A stretch of 63,158 nt of DNA. It comes from an uncultured Bacteroidia bacterium (GTDB lineage: Bacteria; Bacteroidota; Bacteroidia; Bacteroidales; Prolixibacteraceae). Made by a program: the position numbers and the translations under genes. The notes below the pieces were generated by a model. It was given only the letters and a program-made list of their open reading frames with translations. It was not told the origin of the DNA and made no database searches. The stretch spans positions 1 to 63,158 of the forward strand of contig CAILKW010000027.1 of NCBI GenBank assembly GCA_903834845.1, given 5' to 3'. Below are positions 33,364-43,066 of this stretch, piece after piece; position 1 is the first letter of the stretch, and each line of letters begins with the position of its first letter.

Positions 33364-34434
33364 TTATTTAACATTACGAATTTTCCCAATTTCCTTAAGA
33401 GTCTTCAAAAATTCACCGTTGATTAGTCCATCTCTGTCAGGCTGAACATTTAACAGGTAATTAGCTTTTCGTTTATTGCACGTTTGTAATTTATCAACAA
33501 TAACTTGTGCATCCTGAAGTTTTAAAGGATTTTCACTGTTCCAAAACCATGTTGATCCATCTACAATACAATCGCAAACTTCACTTGGATTGGTATTGTT
33601 TACCGGAGGCATTGCTTTCTCCAACTTTTTAACGCTTTTCCAATATGGAAATTCATAACTGTAGATATCTGTATCCTTATAATCGTTTGAATTATTGGCC
33701 AATACAATGCAATTGGGCTGTAATTTATGCACCAAAACTTTTATTTTCTGCCAATCCTTTGCAGTATATTTATTTCCATATTGGTCAAACCATAATTCAT
33801 CAATAATCCCATATTTTGTGAGCAATTCAGTTATCTGTTTTTCAATAAACCCGGTATAGTCACCCTGAGCTTCAGTAGGTAATCCATGCAAGTCTTTTTG
33901 GTCTTTGGTGATTTTGTAACCTTTAAATATATCCTCCTTATTCCCGTATTTTGTTGAATAATCGCCGGGGAGACAATAGTAGAAACCAACTTTTAAACCG
34001 TTTTTACGGAATGCATCAACAAATTCACGTACAATATCCCCCTTTCCTCCTTTATAATTTTTAAATGCTTGGATACCATGAGTAGTAAATTGACTTGGCC
34101 ATAAACACCAACCTCCGGTGTGTTTAATTGTTAGTACCCCGTACTTCATTCCTGCTGACTTAGCAGCTTTGGCCCATTGATTACAATTCAGTTTGCGAGG
34201 ATTAAAAGCAAGAGGATCTTCATATCCTGTAGCCCACTCTCTATTTACAAAAGTGCCCATGTTAAAGTGCATGAACATTCCAAATTCCCATTTTAAAAAC
34301 TCAGATTGTTTTTGTTGTAAGGCTACATTCAAACCGGTTTCATTTTGACCTGACAATACCACAGGATGGAGAAAAAATGAAAAGCCCAATAAAACGACAA
34401 TTAAATTTAGGAAACATATATTTTTTGTATTCAT
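33364..34434 (-). CDS. GH29 alpha-L-fucosidase
   Basis: A 356-residue secreted protein (signal about 1-29). GH29 motifs are in order: 'KWEFGMFMHFNMGTF' (48-62), 'GMKYGVLTIKHTGGWCLWPS' (95-114), 'NGLKVGFYYCLPGDYS' (145-160) and the nucleophile Asp217 in 'IDELWFDQYG'. It lacks the C-terminal beta-sandwich of many family members, giving a short form. It should release terminal alpha-L-fucose from oligosaccharides in the periplasm. It is 17 bp after the URO-D-like gene in the same direction. Confidence 0.88.
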   Translation of the reverse strand: MNTKNICFLNLIVVLLGFSFFLHPVVLSGQNETGLNVALQQKQSEFLKWEFGMFMHFNMGTFVNREWATGYEDPLAFNPRKLNCNQWAKAAKSAGMKYGVLTIKHTGGWCLWPSQFTTHGIQAFKNYKGGKGDIVREFVDAFRKNGLKVGFYYCLPGDYSTKYGNKEDIFKGYKITKDQKDLHGLPTEAQGDYTGFIEKQITELLTKYGIIDELWFDQYGNKYTAKDWQKIKVLVHKLQPNCIVLANNSNDYKDTDIYSYEFPYWKSVKKLEKAMPPVNNTNPSEVCDCIVDGSTWFWNSENPLKLQDAQVIVDKLQTCNKRKANYLLNVQPDRDGLINGEFLKTLKEIGKIRNVK

Positions 34435-34451
34435 ATTAAATTGTTTTCTTA

Positions 34452-35459
34452 CTATACTATTTTTTGACTTTGAGCTACCTTAATAAATGCCAAAATATTT
34501 TCAAGGCTAGTATCGCTTTCTACAGAGTGCGATGGAGAGAAAATGTATCCACCATCCTTTCCTAATTCAAGCAACCTTTGCGATTCATAAATAACATCTT
34601 CAACAGTACCGAAAGGCAATGTTTTTTGCATAGATAAGCCACCATGAAATGCCAATCGGCCTCTGTATTTTGGAAGTATTTTATAAATATCCATTACTTC
34701 GGGCTGAAATGGATTGAAGCTATTTAATCCAATTTCAACAAGGTCATCAAACAGTTCGTCCACATCACCGCAGGAATGAATCATCACGTACTTACCAGCA
34801 TTTCTTACATGCTGATACATACGAAAAAGATAAGGGTAAATAAATTCCTTCCAAAGTTCATAACCCATAATCAGCTCATGTTGCTGCCCCCAATCATCAC
34901 CAAAATAAATTGCATCAATATCATATTCCAATGCTTTATCAACTTGAGCAATATTGTAATCGCATATTTTCCCCATTAGTACATGTACAAAATCAGGCTT
35001 GGTACAAAAATCCATTAAAAGATTAACCATTCCCCGCATAGTCCAAGCTCTTTCGTACAAAGAAAACCCGATTTGAAACACTCTGAACATATCAGGTTTT
35101 AAAGCAATTTCAGATTCAATATTAGCAAAAAAACGTGCATCAAGAGGGTTTGGAAAAACATAACCTTCGAGTGTTGGAGCCGGTAGTACAATCCCTTTGG
35201 CATCTCCAATATCTTTGTCAATACTTCGGTCCCAAATTACTTTGAAAACATCCTGAAATTGATCGTTTCCCAAATCTTCAAAAAAGCCAATATCACTACC
35301 TAATTGGAGAATATGATTTCCAAGAACTCCGTCCAAATCATCAACTCCATAATATTTAAGGAGCATTTCTTTTGGCTCTGCGGTAAACTTGAAAGACCAT
35401 GGTACATAAGGCGGTCTTTTACCATCAAGTACAGTTCGAATTACTTCACGTTTAATCAT
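34452..35459 (-). CDS. URO-D superfamily protein, methyltransferase-like (paralog 1)
   Basis: A 335-residue cytoplasmic protein of the uroporphyrinogen decarboxylase fold. It has His228-Ser-Cys230 ('[14 protein letters not shown]'), the HxC zinc motif of MtaA/CmuA-type corrinoid methyltransferases, which HemE lacks. '[12 protein letters not shown]' (183-193) and '[17 protein letters not shown]' near the C-terminus are typical of the MtaA-like branch; the second zinc Cys seems replaced by His or Ser there. It sits between fucosidase and GH97 genes with 1-17 bp gaps, so it belongs to the glycan pathway. Moving methyl groups from O-methyl sugars is an attractive guess only. Confidence 0.75.
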   Translation of the reverse strand: MIKREVIRTVLDGKRPPYVPWSFKFTAEPKEMLLKYYGVDDLDGVLGNHILQLGSDIGFFEDLGNDQFQDVFKVIWDRSIDKDIGDAKGIVLPAPTLEGYVFPNPLDARFFANIESEIALKPDMFRVFQIGFSLYERAWTMRGMVNLLMDFCTKPDFVHVLMGKICDYNIAQVDKALEYDIDAIYFGDDWGQQHELIMGYELWKEFIYPYLFRMYQHVRNAGKYVMIHSCGDVDELFDDLVEIGLNSFNPFQPEVMDIYKILPKYRGRLAFHGGLSMQKTLPFGTVEDVIYESQRLLELGKDGGYIFSPSHSVESDTSLENILAFIKVAQSQKIV

Positions 35460-35460
35460 T

Positions 35461-37386
35461 CTATTTTATTATAAAGGTTATTTTTGCTGCCATACCTCCG
35501 CTGGGTTTAAGTGAAAACTTCAAAATATCCTTTGCAGAAAGTACTCTGGTTTCAATTTTCACCTGGGTTTCCGTTTTCACTTCATCACCGCCATCTGTAT
35601 AAATCCGCGCTGTAATATTTATACCTTCACCTAAAAATGAGAGTGGAATTTCGACATCTCTTGCAGTTTTATTCGTAATAGCCCCAAGATACCAATCATT
35701 GCCGCTCCGTCTGGCAATAATGGCATATTCACCCGGCTCACCTCCAATCACTTTTGTGTCATCCCATATCGTTGGAATATTTTTCCATAATTCTAACTCA
35801 GGAGAAAAGTGGCAATTGCTTTTCATATCTTCACTCCAAAAAAGAAATTGAGCGGGGCTGTAGAATAAAATTGGAAGTGCAAGCCGATGAGCAAATGATG
35901 TGGTTAAAGTTTGCTTACAATAGCCCGGAGTATAGTCACCTGCTCCGATCACAAAACGGGTAAAGGGTAACATAGTGGTTTGATCAGCGTCAGGATTAGT
36001 CTCATTACCACGTATTCCTTCCTGAGAAATTAGGTTGGGGTACGTGCGCGAAAATCCTGATGGCCGATACTGATCGTGGGGATCAACCATAAGTTTATAT
36101 TTGGCTGCCTTCTTTACAATTGTATGTAACCATTTTTCCCACTGCTGATTTCCAACTCTAACAAATCCGGGCTTAATACCTACAACACCCCATGATTTAT
36201 AGAGAGGGAGAAGTTCGTCCAACTGTCTTTCCAAGGCCTGATAATTTACATATAGCCAAATATCAATATTCTTTGTTTTGCCATATTCAATAACCTCTTT
36301 CATTGATAATCCGGTATGATCCTTAATCGGCAATCCACTCATTGATCCCACTGCATCAACCTTTCGTGCATCCGAACAATCATTATTCACCGGCCCGTAC
36401 CAACCCGCATCGAAAATGATTCCGTCTAATCCGTGGGTTACTGCGTAATCAATACATTTGACAGCTCCTTTTGTAGAAAGGGAAATATCCCTGATTATTT
36501 TACTGGGTTTAATCCATGAGCAGTCACTAATCTGATTTGGCACATTTAGATTTAACAACAGATAGTTATGCTCTATTAAATCACCAGCTGTTTTGCCTAT
36601 CAAAACAAGTCTCCACGGGGAATTCTCACCTTTTCTAATATTTCCCTCTCCCCTTAACTGTATTTTGGCTCCTCCGAAAACTGGTCGAACATAAGATCTC
36701 GGATAATTGTCAGTAGCAGTTTCGGCAACACAAAGGAAATTTGTACCTGCTTTGGTCAATAAAGGTAATTCGCAGTTAGGTTTTAAATTGCTAATTAGTT
36801 GTTTAGCGTAAGTACCCTGCGAAGCTTGTCCGTATTCTACCCAAGCTTCAGATTTTTCCGGAAAAATAAACTCGGTAAATTCATCAACTACGTTCAGAAT
36901 TTCATTTTTTTTGATGGAAGGGAAACCATAACTTAATGCAATTCCTTCATTATATGCCCTAAAACGTATAACCAATTGGCGATGTGGTGGTATATACTCC
37001 TCCAACTGTATTGTAAGTTCATTGTAATTGTCGGGGTAGCTGTTTCGCTCACCATAAATAGGCTTCCATGAGGATTCTTTGCTGATTATACTATGATTTT
37101 TTATATTGAAACAGCTGCTTAATTCAGGTGCCCCTCCAATAATAAATCCCAGACGAGATGGTAAAATGACAGGTCTTTCTTCAAATAATACTTCATAAAA
37201 GGGTGCATCAGGACTATTGCCTCCAAAACTGTGTACCGATAGTTTCTTTAGAAAAAACGAAACTATTATTTTATTATCCGGTGAATTAACAGTGATTTTA
37301 TCCTGAGCGTTTAACTTATGCACACAGAATAAACTGACAATTATTGCCAGAAATGAATAGAATCGAATTCGAAATAATATTTTCAT
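35461..37386 (-). CDS. GH97 glycoside hydrolase, atypical active site
   Basis: A 641-residue secreted protein (signal about 1-27, ending LNAQ). The N-terminal beta-sandwich (about 28-285) has GH97 hallmarks ('[15 protein letters not shown]', '[17 protein letters not shown]'). The barrel follows ('[14 protein letters not shown]', 319-331; '[22 protein letters not shown]'; '[19 protein letters not shown]', with Glu456) and a C-terminal sandwich. In retaining GH97 enzymes the nucleophile is the Asp of 'GIKVDF'; here this reads GIKPGF, with Gly407. It may be an inverting or otherwise changed member. Natural substrates would be alpha-galactosides or alpha-glucosides. It is 1 bp upstream of the URO-D-like gene. 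Confidence 0.85.
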   Translation of the reverse strand: MKILFRIRFYSFLAIIVSLFCVHKLNAQDKITVNSPDNKIIVSFFLKKLSVHSFGGNSPDAPFYEVLFEERPVILPSRLGFIIGGAPELSSCFNIKNHSIISKESSWKPIYGERNSYPDNYNELTIQLEEYIPPHRQLVIRFRAYNEGIALSYGFPSIKKNEILNVVDEFTEFIFPEKSEAWVEYGQASQGTYAKQLISNLKPNCELPLLTKAGTNFLCVAETATDNYPRSYVRPVFGGAKIQLRGEGNIRKGENSPWRLVLIGKTAGDLIEHNYLLLNLNVPNQISDCSWIKPSKIIRDISLSTKGAVKCIDYAVTHGLDGIIFDAGWYGPVNNDCSDARKVDAVGSMSGLPIKDHTGLSMKEVIEYGKTKNIDIWLYVNYQALERQLDELLPLYKSWGVVGIKPGFVRVGNQQWEKWLHTIVKKAAKYKLMVDPHDQYRPSGFSRTYPNLISQEGIRGNETNPDADQTTMLPFTRFVIGAGDYTPGYCKQTLTTSFAHRLALPILFYSPAQFLFWSEDMKSNCHFSPELELWKNIPTIWDDTKVIGGEPGEYAIIARRSGNDWYLGAITNKTARDVEIPLSFLGEGINITARIYTDGGDEVKTETQVKIETRVLSAKDILKFSLKPSGGMAAKITFIIK

Positions 37387-37436
37387 AAGTAATACATTGG
37401 AACATAATTTAAACCTATTTTCTAAAAATCAAATAG

Positions 37437-38918
37437 CTATTTTTTCAATCCTGTCAAATCAGACTCTACAATGATTTTTCCATTATCTTGAATGACTTTT
37501 GCAGAAAAGTCATCATAGAGTTCAATGTTTGAAGATGTTTTCAATAAAATTTCTTTGTTTTCAACGCTATTGGTTACCAGCTCCATTGTTCCTTTCTGAT
37601 TGAAAACACAGCCATAGATATTAATTTTGGTTTTTAAGTAATCAGGCATAGCCTTATTTCCATGAAAGTTGATTCGGTTATTCTTAAAACTTGAATTACT
37701 AATAGTTATAACATCAACTGGTGTACCTATTGAAAGGAATTCGCTCGGTAGATTATGAAGCATTCTGATGTTATCAAAAGAAAGCTGTTCTTGCATTGGA
37801 ATTTGTGCACCCGGATAGTAGGAACGGCTAAATTTGTCGTTATCGAAATGAACTGAAAAGCCGATCCTTGGTTTTTCGAGGAAGATGTTACGGAAAATGA
37901 CATTTCGAACTCCAGCCGTATAAGTAACATCATTTTGAACCACACCCCAATTGATACCATCAAGCACCTGACTACCTGTTTCGTGAGTAGGCTGAGTCAC
38001 CGATTTATAGACTGTGCCGTCAGCTTTAGCCTGCACACGATAAATTCTGCCGTTAGATACGACAGCATCAGATTGTTGTACCTCCATACCAGGTTTCCAG
38101 TCTATCCATCCACCAGCCAGAATTCTACAGAAATAACCAACCGGCTTTTTCCCGTCAGAAAGGTCGTGGCAATTCTCTATTACCCCATCTTCAATCCATC
38201 CCAACTCAGGATTGCCTACTGAATAGTCATGAGCATTCAAAGCAATGGCATCGTCATAAGTTTGAAATATACCGTTACTTATGGTAAAACGCTTTCCTCG
38301 TCCCAAATGAACACCGTCCTTATCGCCTTTGATGATAACATCGTTGATGATAATATCTTCGAAGGTACAAACATGAATTCCATACTGAGCCTTGCCTATA
38401 TCCATACATCGAAAGCGGTCAATTGAAAGATCCTTTATGTAGAAAAAGGCCAATTGACCGTGTAATCCATAAGCTTCTTTAAATTTGCGAACGTCCATTC
38501 CGTTGACAATGATTTGCAGACCATCAATAGTAATGTTTTGATCGTAGGTTTTGGTAATTGCCCCCTTGTTTACAATGACATGCGAAAACTCACCCTGCTC
38601 GTTAACCTTTTTGAGAAATATATTATTTCCGAAAATCAGCGAGGTATTGCTACCAATGTAAACAGTTCCTGCCATATTATATGTTCCAGGCTTACTAACG
38701 ACTATTGTTCCTGTCTGATCAACAGCACTCTGCAAGGCTTTCAAATTTTCGAGCCCGGTGGCGACAGGCGAAAAGCCAAAATCTGCGGCATTCACAAATC
38801 CGGTTTTAATAGGTTCTCCGGATCTCTGTTTTTGCTGAGTAGTCTTAACCTTTCCATAGCCTGTACTCGCAGAGATAAATAATGAGAGAACAAAAAATAA
38901 GAATAATTTAGAATTCAT
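37437..38918 (-). CDS. GH28-like beta-helix glycosidase or pectin-lyase-fold protein
   Basis: A 493-residue secreted protein (signal about 1-22). The mature start 'VNAADFGFSPVATGLENLKALQSAVDQTG' and the helix coils are those of the pectin-lyase fold. 'GDKDGVHLGRG' and 'YDDAIALNAHD' carry the paired acidic residues found in GH28-like active sites. About residues 285-330 insert a small module ('RIYRVQAKADGTVYKSVTQPTHETG', then 'DGINWGVVQ') resembling short domains of phage tail and depolymerase proteins. It probably acts on a uronic acid or rhamnose-containing backbone. It is 50 bp before the GH97 gene. Confidence 0.7.
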   Translation of the reverse strand: MNSKLFLFFVLSLFISASTGYGKVKTTQQKQRSGEPIKTGFVNAADFGFSPVATGLENLKALQSAVDQTGTIVVSKPGTYNMAGTVYIGSNTSLIFGNNIFLKKVNEQGEFSHVIVNKGAITKTYDQNITIDGLQIIVNGMDVRKFKEAYGLHGQLAFFYIKDLSIDRFRCMDIGKAQYGIHVCTFEDIIINDVIIKGDKDGVHLGRGKRFTISNGIFQTYDDAIALNAHDYSVGNPELGWIEDGVIENCHDLSDGKKPVGYFCRILAGGWIDWKPGMEVQQSDAVVSNGRIYRVQAKADGTVYKSVTQPTHETGSQVLDGINWGVVQNDVTYTAGVRNVIFRNIFLEKPRIGFSVHFDNDKFSRSYYPGAQIPMQEQLSFDNIRMLHNLPSEFLSIGTPVDVITISNSSFKNNRINFHGNKAMPDYLKTKINIYGCVFNQKGTMELVTNSVENKEILLKTSSNIELYDDFSAKVIQDNGKIIVESDLTGLKK

Positions 38919-38949
38919 AATACTGATTTTCTGATTATTAATGATATAA

Positions 38950-40899
38950 CTATTTTTCTGAAATAGAGAACCTGAATTTTTCGTTGGTTTTCAAAGACTT
39001 TGTTGTTAAGTTTATCCGATGTATAGTTTCTCCCCAATTCAATCGTATTCCGCTATCTTCAGGTGCTTCAAGTTTAATTTTCTCAACTTCAACAATAAAT
39101 TTAGTCGGATTGTACTCGAAAATAAAGTCTTTATTTTTCCCATCAAGGCAATCAAAATGTATTACCAATTCGCCAGGTTTAATAACCTCAGCTGCATAGC
39201 AAGTCATAAGGTGTTGAACGAGTTGGCCAGTCTTAGATAGGGTTACAAGATCAGTCACTTCAACATTTTTGCCACGGTTAAGCCGAACTGTGCGCAGCCA
39301 TTTTGTTACTCCAGCCGATTGAGAATAAGCGTGCGAAATATCGAGTGAAAGCTGAGCAAACGATTGGTTGCTTACAAAAGTAGCATCTAAGGCTTTGAAA
39401 TTAGCTCCAGGGCTTTGATTGACACCGTTAATGGTAGGTAAATTATGAAAATGGGAACAGTTAGACCAAATGTCATAACGGTGCGAATTAAATGTTCGTG
39501 CTGTGTAAGTACCACTGCCAACATCAATCAGCAAGGGCAAACCATTGTAATACACCACATAATTGCCAATATCGTTATGGTTATGGCTTTCATCGTTATT
39601 GCCGCCTTTAGCTGCCACAAAGAAACCATTAGTTGAGCCTTCCTTATCGCGTGCAACCATTACTTGTAAATCCGGTAACCACACTTCTTTCGGAAGAGCC
39701 AATCCTTTTGGAGCTTTTTCGAATTTCTGATTGTCGAAAAGTTCAAAAAAGATTCTGAAAAATTGGAATCTGCCTACTGTCCCGTTTGGAACCGATCGGT
39801 AAAATGATCCAAACTGTTGCATTTTCTCATCTCCAATAGCTTTCCCATATCTCCAAATCATATTTCCATTTACGCTTAACTTGGGAGATGCGTCTGCAAA
39901 ATTAAGAGAATACTTTTCACTGATCTGAGTTCGAAACACAAATCTGCCCATATTTTTTACCTTTTCATCATCAAAAGTATATTGAAAAGCATTATTTGTA
40001 GTTAGGTTCAAAAATACGAGGTTATCAAACAGTGAGCCTGCAGCTACATTCCAATAATTAGGCCCTTCATCACATCCACCATCTTTGGGATATGGACTTA
40101 AAAAATTGTCTAAAATCTTTAAGCTCCTGTCAACCATAAGTACCCTGCGGCTTTCGTTTTTTTCAAGTAAAAGTGCAGCATTCAACCAATTTGAACATAT
40201 CCAAGGATTCCAATTATTAGGACGTCTTCCACTATTCTTGAAACCCATCCACGAAAGATCATTATTCATAAAGGGAATAAAGAAGCGGTTGTTGGTTTCG
40301 AAATAAATCCGTTTACGTATCTGTGGGGAAATGGAATCAAGCTTTTCGCCAAGGAAATAATCTACCCAAGATAAATATGAAGCAGTTTCAGCGACAAAAA
40401 GATCAACGTAAGGATCAGAAACATCCGGTAGTCCAATTCCGGCGTGCCATTGACCAACAGTTGAGTTTACTCCCCAGTAAGACTCTTCGCAAATTGACCA
40501 CACCCCATCAATGATCTGACGGAGAAAACGTCCCTTATTTTCATAAATTTCACCAAGCAGTAGAGTTCCGAGTACGTTACGTTTTTTAAAACTTAAACCT
40601 TCATATTCACTCCTGTTACCTGTATCCTTAAACAAAAGTGTGGTAGTTGCAGGAATAGATGGCCACTGATATGTCAGATAATTAAGTGCTTCAATATAAT
40701 AAGATTTGAGCATTGGCTGATCGGCTTTCAACCATGCATCCCTATCATCCAGCTTAGGGAATGGAATCCACTCTGACCGAGGTATAACTATTTTTTCTAA
40801 TTCGACTATAGGGTATTTGCTACTAAGCAGATTCTGAGACTTACCCGATAAACCGCATAAAACAAATATTGTCAAACTAATTATATATATCCGTTTCAT
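38950..40899 (-). CDS. Heparinase II/III family polysaccharide lyase
   Basis: A 649-residue secreted protein (signal about 1-21). The N-terminal two-thirds form an (alpha/alpha) toroid ('EYEGLSFKKRNVLGTLLLGEIYENKGRFLRQIIDGVW'). The C-terminal beta-sandwich starts with the Heparinase_II_III signature 'ESHNHNDIGNYVVYYNGLPLLIDVGSGTYT' around residues 434-463, and 'SNCSHFHNLPTING' follows. Families PL12, PL15, PL17 and PL21 share it; all cleave beside uronic acids by elimination. It indicates an acidic target for this locus. It is 31 bp upstream of the GH28-like gene. Confidence 0.85.
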   Translation of the reverse strand: MKRIYIISLTIFVLCGLSGKSQNLLSSKYPIVELEKIVIPRSEWIPFPKLDDRDAWLKADQPMLKSYYIEALNYLTYQWPSIPATTTLLFKDTGNRSEYEGLSFKKRNVLGTLLLGEIYENKGRFLRQIIDGVWSICEESYWGVNSTVGQWHAGIGLPDVSDPYVDLFVAETASYLSWVDYFLGEKLDSISPQIRKRIYFETNNRFFIPFMNNDLSWMGFKNSGRRPNNWNPWICSNWLNAALLLEKNESRRVLMVDRSLKILDNFLSPYPKDGGCDEGPNYWNVAAGSLFDNLVFLNLTTNNAFQYTFDDEKVKNMGRFVFRTQISEKYSLNFADASPKLSVNGNMIWRYGKAIGDEKMQQFGSFYRSVPNGTVGRFQFFRIFFELFDNQKFEKAPKGLALPKEVWLPDLQVMVARDKEGSTNGFFVAAKGGNNDESHNHNDIGNYVVYYNGLPLLIDVGSGTYTARTFNSHRYDIWSNCSHFHNLPTINGVNQSPGANFKALDATFVSNQSFAQLSLDISHAYSQSAGVTKWLRTVRLNRGKNVEVTDLVTLSKTGQLVQHLMTCYAAEVIKPGELVIHFDCLDGKNKDFIFEYNPTKFIVEVEKIKLEAPEDSGIRLNWGETIHRINLTTKSLKTNEKFRFSISEK

Positions 40900-40922
40900 T
40901 TGTATAGTTTTTACAACTATTA

Positions 40923-43004
40923 TTAGTTCATGATTTCATATTTTAAAAACCTGTATCCGGCTGGACGATCAATTACCAGATTCAAAACTCCGTTTTTACA
41001 TTGAGTTGTCTGAACTGAATTATTCTCTAAATCAATAATTCTGATTTTTTTATTCTGAATGAATCTTAGTTTAATTTTTCCATTCTTTTCCGGATTGTGC
41101 AATTCGCGGAAAACCATCAAATATCCCGAATTTTCCTCAGGATGATATACCTGAAATCCTGTCCAGGAAGCATTGTTTGGTTCCGTTCCAATGGGGAAAA
41201 CGTAACTTTCGAAAATTTCTTTCCGGCTATCTTTATACACTTTAATGATTTTGCGGAGCTCGTCCCGTTCTTTGGGTTGTAGTAGCTGGGTAAGCATAAA
41301 ACAGGATGGAGCGGCCATAAATGCCGTTAAAGCGCAATAAGATTGACTGTGTTTGTTCGCATCAGAAAAAACGGGATTGCTAAGTGACGGATTTTGCCAA
41401 TGGCATTGCAACTGATTCATATTATAAAACTTAGACATCATCCAATGGTGACGTAGCGTAATATATGGAACATAAACCAGATGATTAGGGAGGTTATTCT
41501 GGATATTCTGAAAATACATCGGACCACATTCCCGAACAGGGCTGTACCACCCGTAGCGTTGGTCATCGTACTCCGGACACCATGAAGTTTGGGTAATATA
41601 GCCTGTGTTTTTGATAAAGTCACGAACTCCCTTTAACCTGTTGGAGTATGAATCGTGATCTTCCAGCTTATCGAAATCAAATTTCCACGTTGCTACACCT
41701 AATTCTTTTTGGTTGATTATCATTTCCTCGGGTGTGATATACCTTACCGCTGCCCACAAGCCGATGCCAACCTTATACTTATCTGCCAGCTTTTTAATGT
41801 TTTCCCAATGTGCATCATAGCCAACTTTGATATTTGGATGCCATGAATTTTTGCTCATTGTCCCCCCGTCCTGCCAACCGTCGTCTATTCGAACAATATC
41901 AATTCCAAGATCAGAGGCTGATTTAATTTCGCGCTCTACGACCTGAAATTCAGAATTTTCGCGTCCGTAAATTTTCTTATAATCTCCGTTTTGCCAATCG
42001 CTTCCCCAGGTATCAATCAGAATATGCATATCCCTCTCTGTATGAATTGGAAATCTGAAACGGTCGAACTGTTTTAAAGCCAGTTGCATCTGATCGTCAT
42101 CCCCGTAATATAAAATTATCCAGGTTGCCCATACGCGTTTGAATTCAGAAGCTATTTCGTTTGGTTTCAAACCCCAGCCTGTCACTTCGACTCCATGTGG
42201 AGTACAATAGAAACTTCCAGTTTGATGACCGTATTGGTTTACCGTTTTGTTTGATTCTTTAAGCAGAATCAGACCATCAGATCCTGCCACAATAGATAGT
42301 CCGCTGGCCCAGGAATTTTCCTCATCCTGAAAGATGGGGTAACCTTTTATAAGTTTTTCCTCTACCATATCCTGTGTATTTACCCGGTTTCCCGGATTAT
42401 TGTAAAATCCCCAGTACAGACGCTGGTTCTCTCGAGAAAAATCAACTGGAATATATTCATTTCGGGCTATTTTGACCGGTTGATTAGAACCATAGGATTT
42501 GTACGTTGCGTTATCAACAGGAATACCTTCAGACGAAAACCCCTCATTAGATTTTACTTCGAGAGCTGTCCATAGCCCGGGAGCATCCGAATAGACTCGT
42601 ACGAGGAATTTGATTTCCAAGCCACAATCATATTGAATAAGAGCAGACACCAATAAATGCTTACTTGTAAAGCTCTCATCGTCTGTCTCTTTACAATCAA
42701 CTGAAATCAATTTGCCTTTTGTGTCATTATCAATTCGTTTGGGTAATCCCCAGTCAGAAGAATAAGCAGGTTTTAATTGACTCCATTCTTTTCCTGATTT
42801 AAGATTAATAAAACTTACTGTTTGAAATCCTGTACCGCTCCATACCCATTCCCTACTAATTTTCCCGGTTGAAACAGTTAGCCTATTATTCAGGAAAGTA
42901 ACTGAAGCATTTCCAAGATGCGCCTGCAAATTCAAATTATTTATGGCTTGAAGTTCAGTCAGAAATGTTAGAATAATAAGCCCAATTAACATGACTAATT
43001 TCAT
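40923..43004 (-). CDS. GH36-like alpha-galactosidase
   Basis: A 693-residue secreted protein (signal about 1-20). An N-terminal beta-supersandwich is followed by the barrel: 'GIDIVRIDDGWQDGG' (367-381), then 'GVATWKFDFDKLE' with nucleophile Asp443, and a 'RYGWYSPVRECGP' segment where the acid/base lies in related clan GH-D enzymes. A C-terminal sandwich completes the protein. Clan GH-D includes GH27 and GH36 alpha-galactosidases; the layout favours GH36. It should remove alpha-galactose in the periplasm. It is 23 bp before the heparinase-like gene. Confidence 0.85.
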   Translation of the reverse strand: MKLVMLIGLIILTFLTELQAINNLNLQAHLGNASVTFLNNRLTVSTGKISREWVWSGTGFQTVSFINLKSGKEWSQLKPAYSSDWGLPKRIDNDTKGKLISVDCKETDDESFTSKHLLVSALIQYDCGLEIKFLVRVYSDAPGLWTALEVKSNEGFSSEGIPVDNATYKSYGSNQPVKIARNEYIPVDFSRENQRLYWGFYNNPGNRVNTQDMVEEKLIKGYPIFQDEENSWASGLSIVAGSDGLILLKESNKTVNQYGHQTGSFYCTPHGVEVTGWGLKPNEIASEFKRVWATWIILYYGDDDQMQLALKQFDRFRFPIHTERDMHILIDTWGSDWQNGDYKKIYGRENSEFQVVEREIKSASDLGIDIVRIDDGWQDGGTMSKNSWHPNIKVGYDAHWENIKKLADKYKVGIGLWAAVRYITPEEMIINQKELGVATWKFDFDKLEDHDSYSNRLKGVRDFIKNTGYITQTSWCPEYDDQRYGWYSPVRECGPMYFQNIQNNLPNHLVYVPYITLRHHWMMSKFYNMNQLQCHWQNPSLSNPVFSDANKHSQSYCALTAFMAAPSCFMLTQLLQPKERDELRKIIKVYKDSRKEIFESYVFPIGTEPNNASWTGFQVYHPEENSGYLMVFRELHNPEKNGKIKLRFIQNKKIRIIDLENNSVQTTQCKNGVLNLVIDRPAGYRFLKYEIMN

Positions 43005-43066
43005 AGGAATCTTACTTTTGGTTTAATATTTCAAATTTTAAAATTTACGTTTGATGGTGTAAAACT

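Noticed and set aside
34452..35459. Annotation as HemE uroporphyrinogen decarboxylase
   Set aside because: The HxC zinc motif and catabolic setting point to the methyltransferase branch; the HemE signature at the N-terminus is absent.
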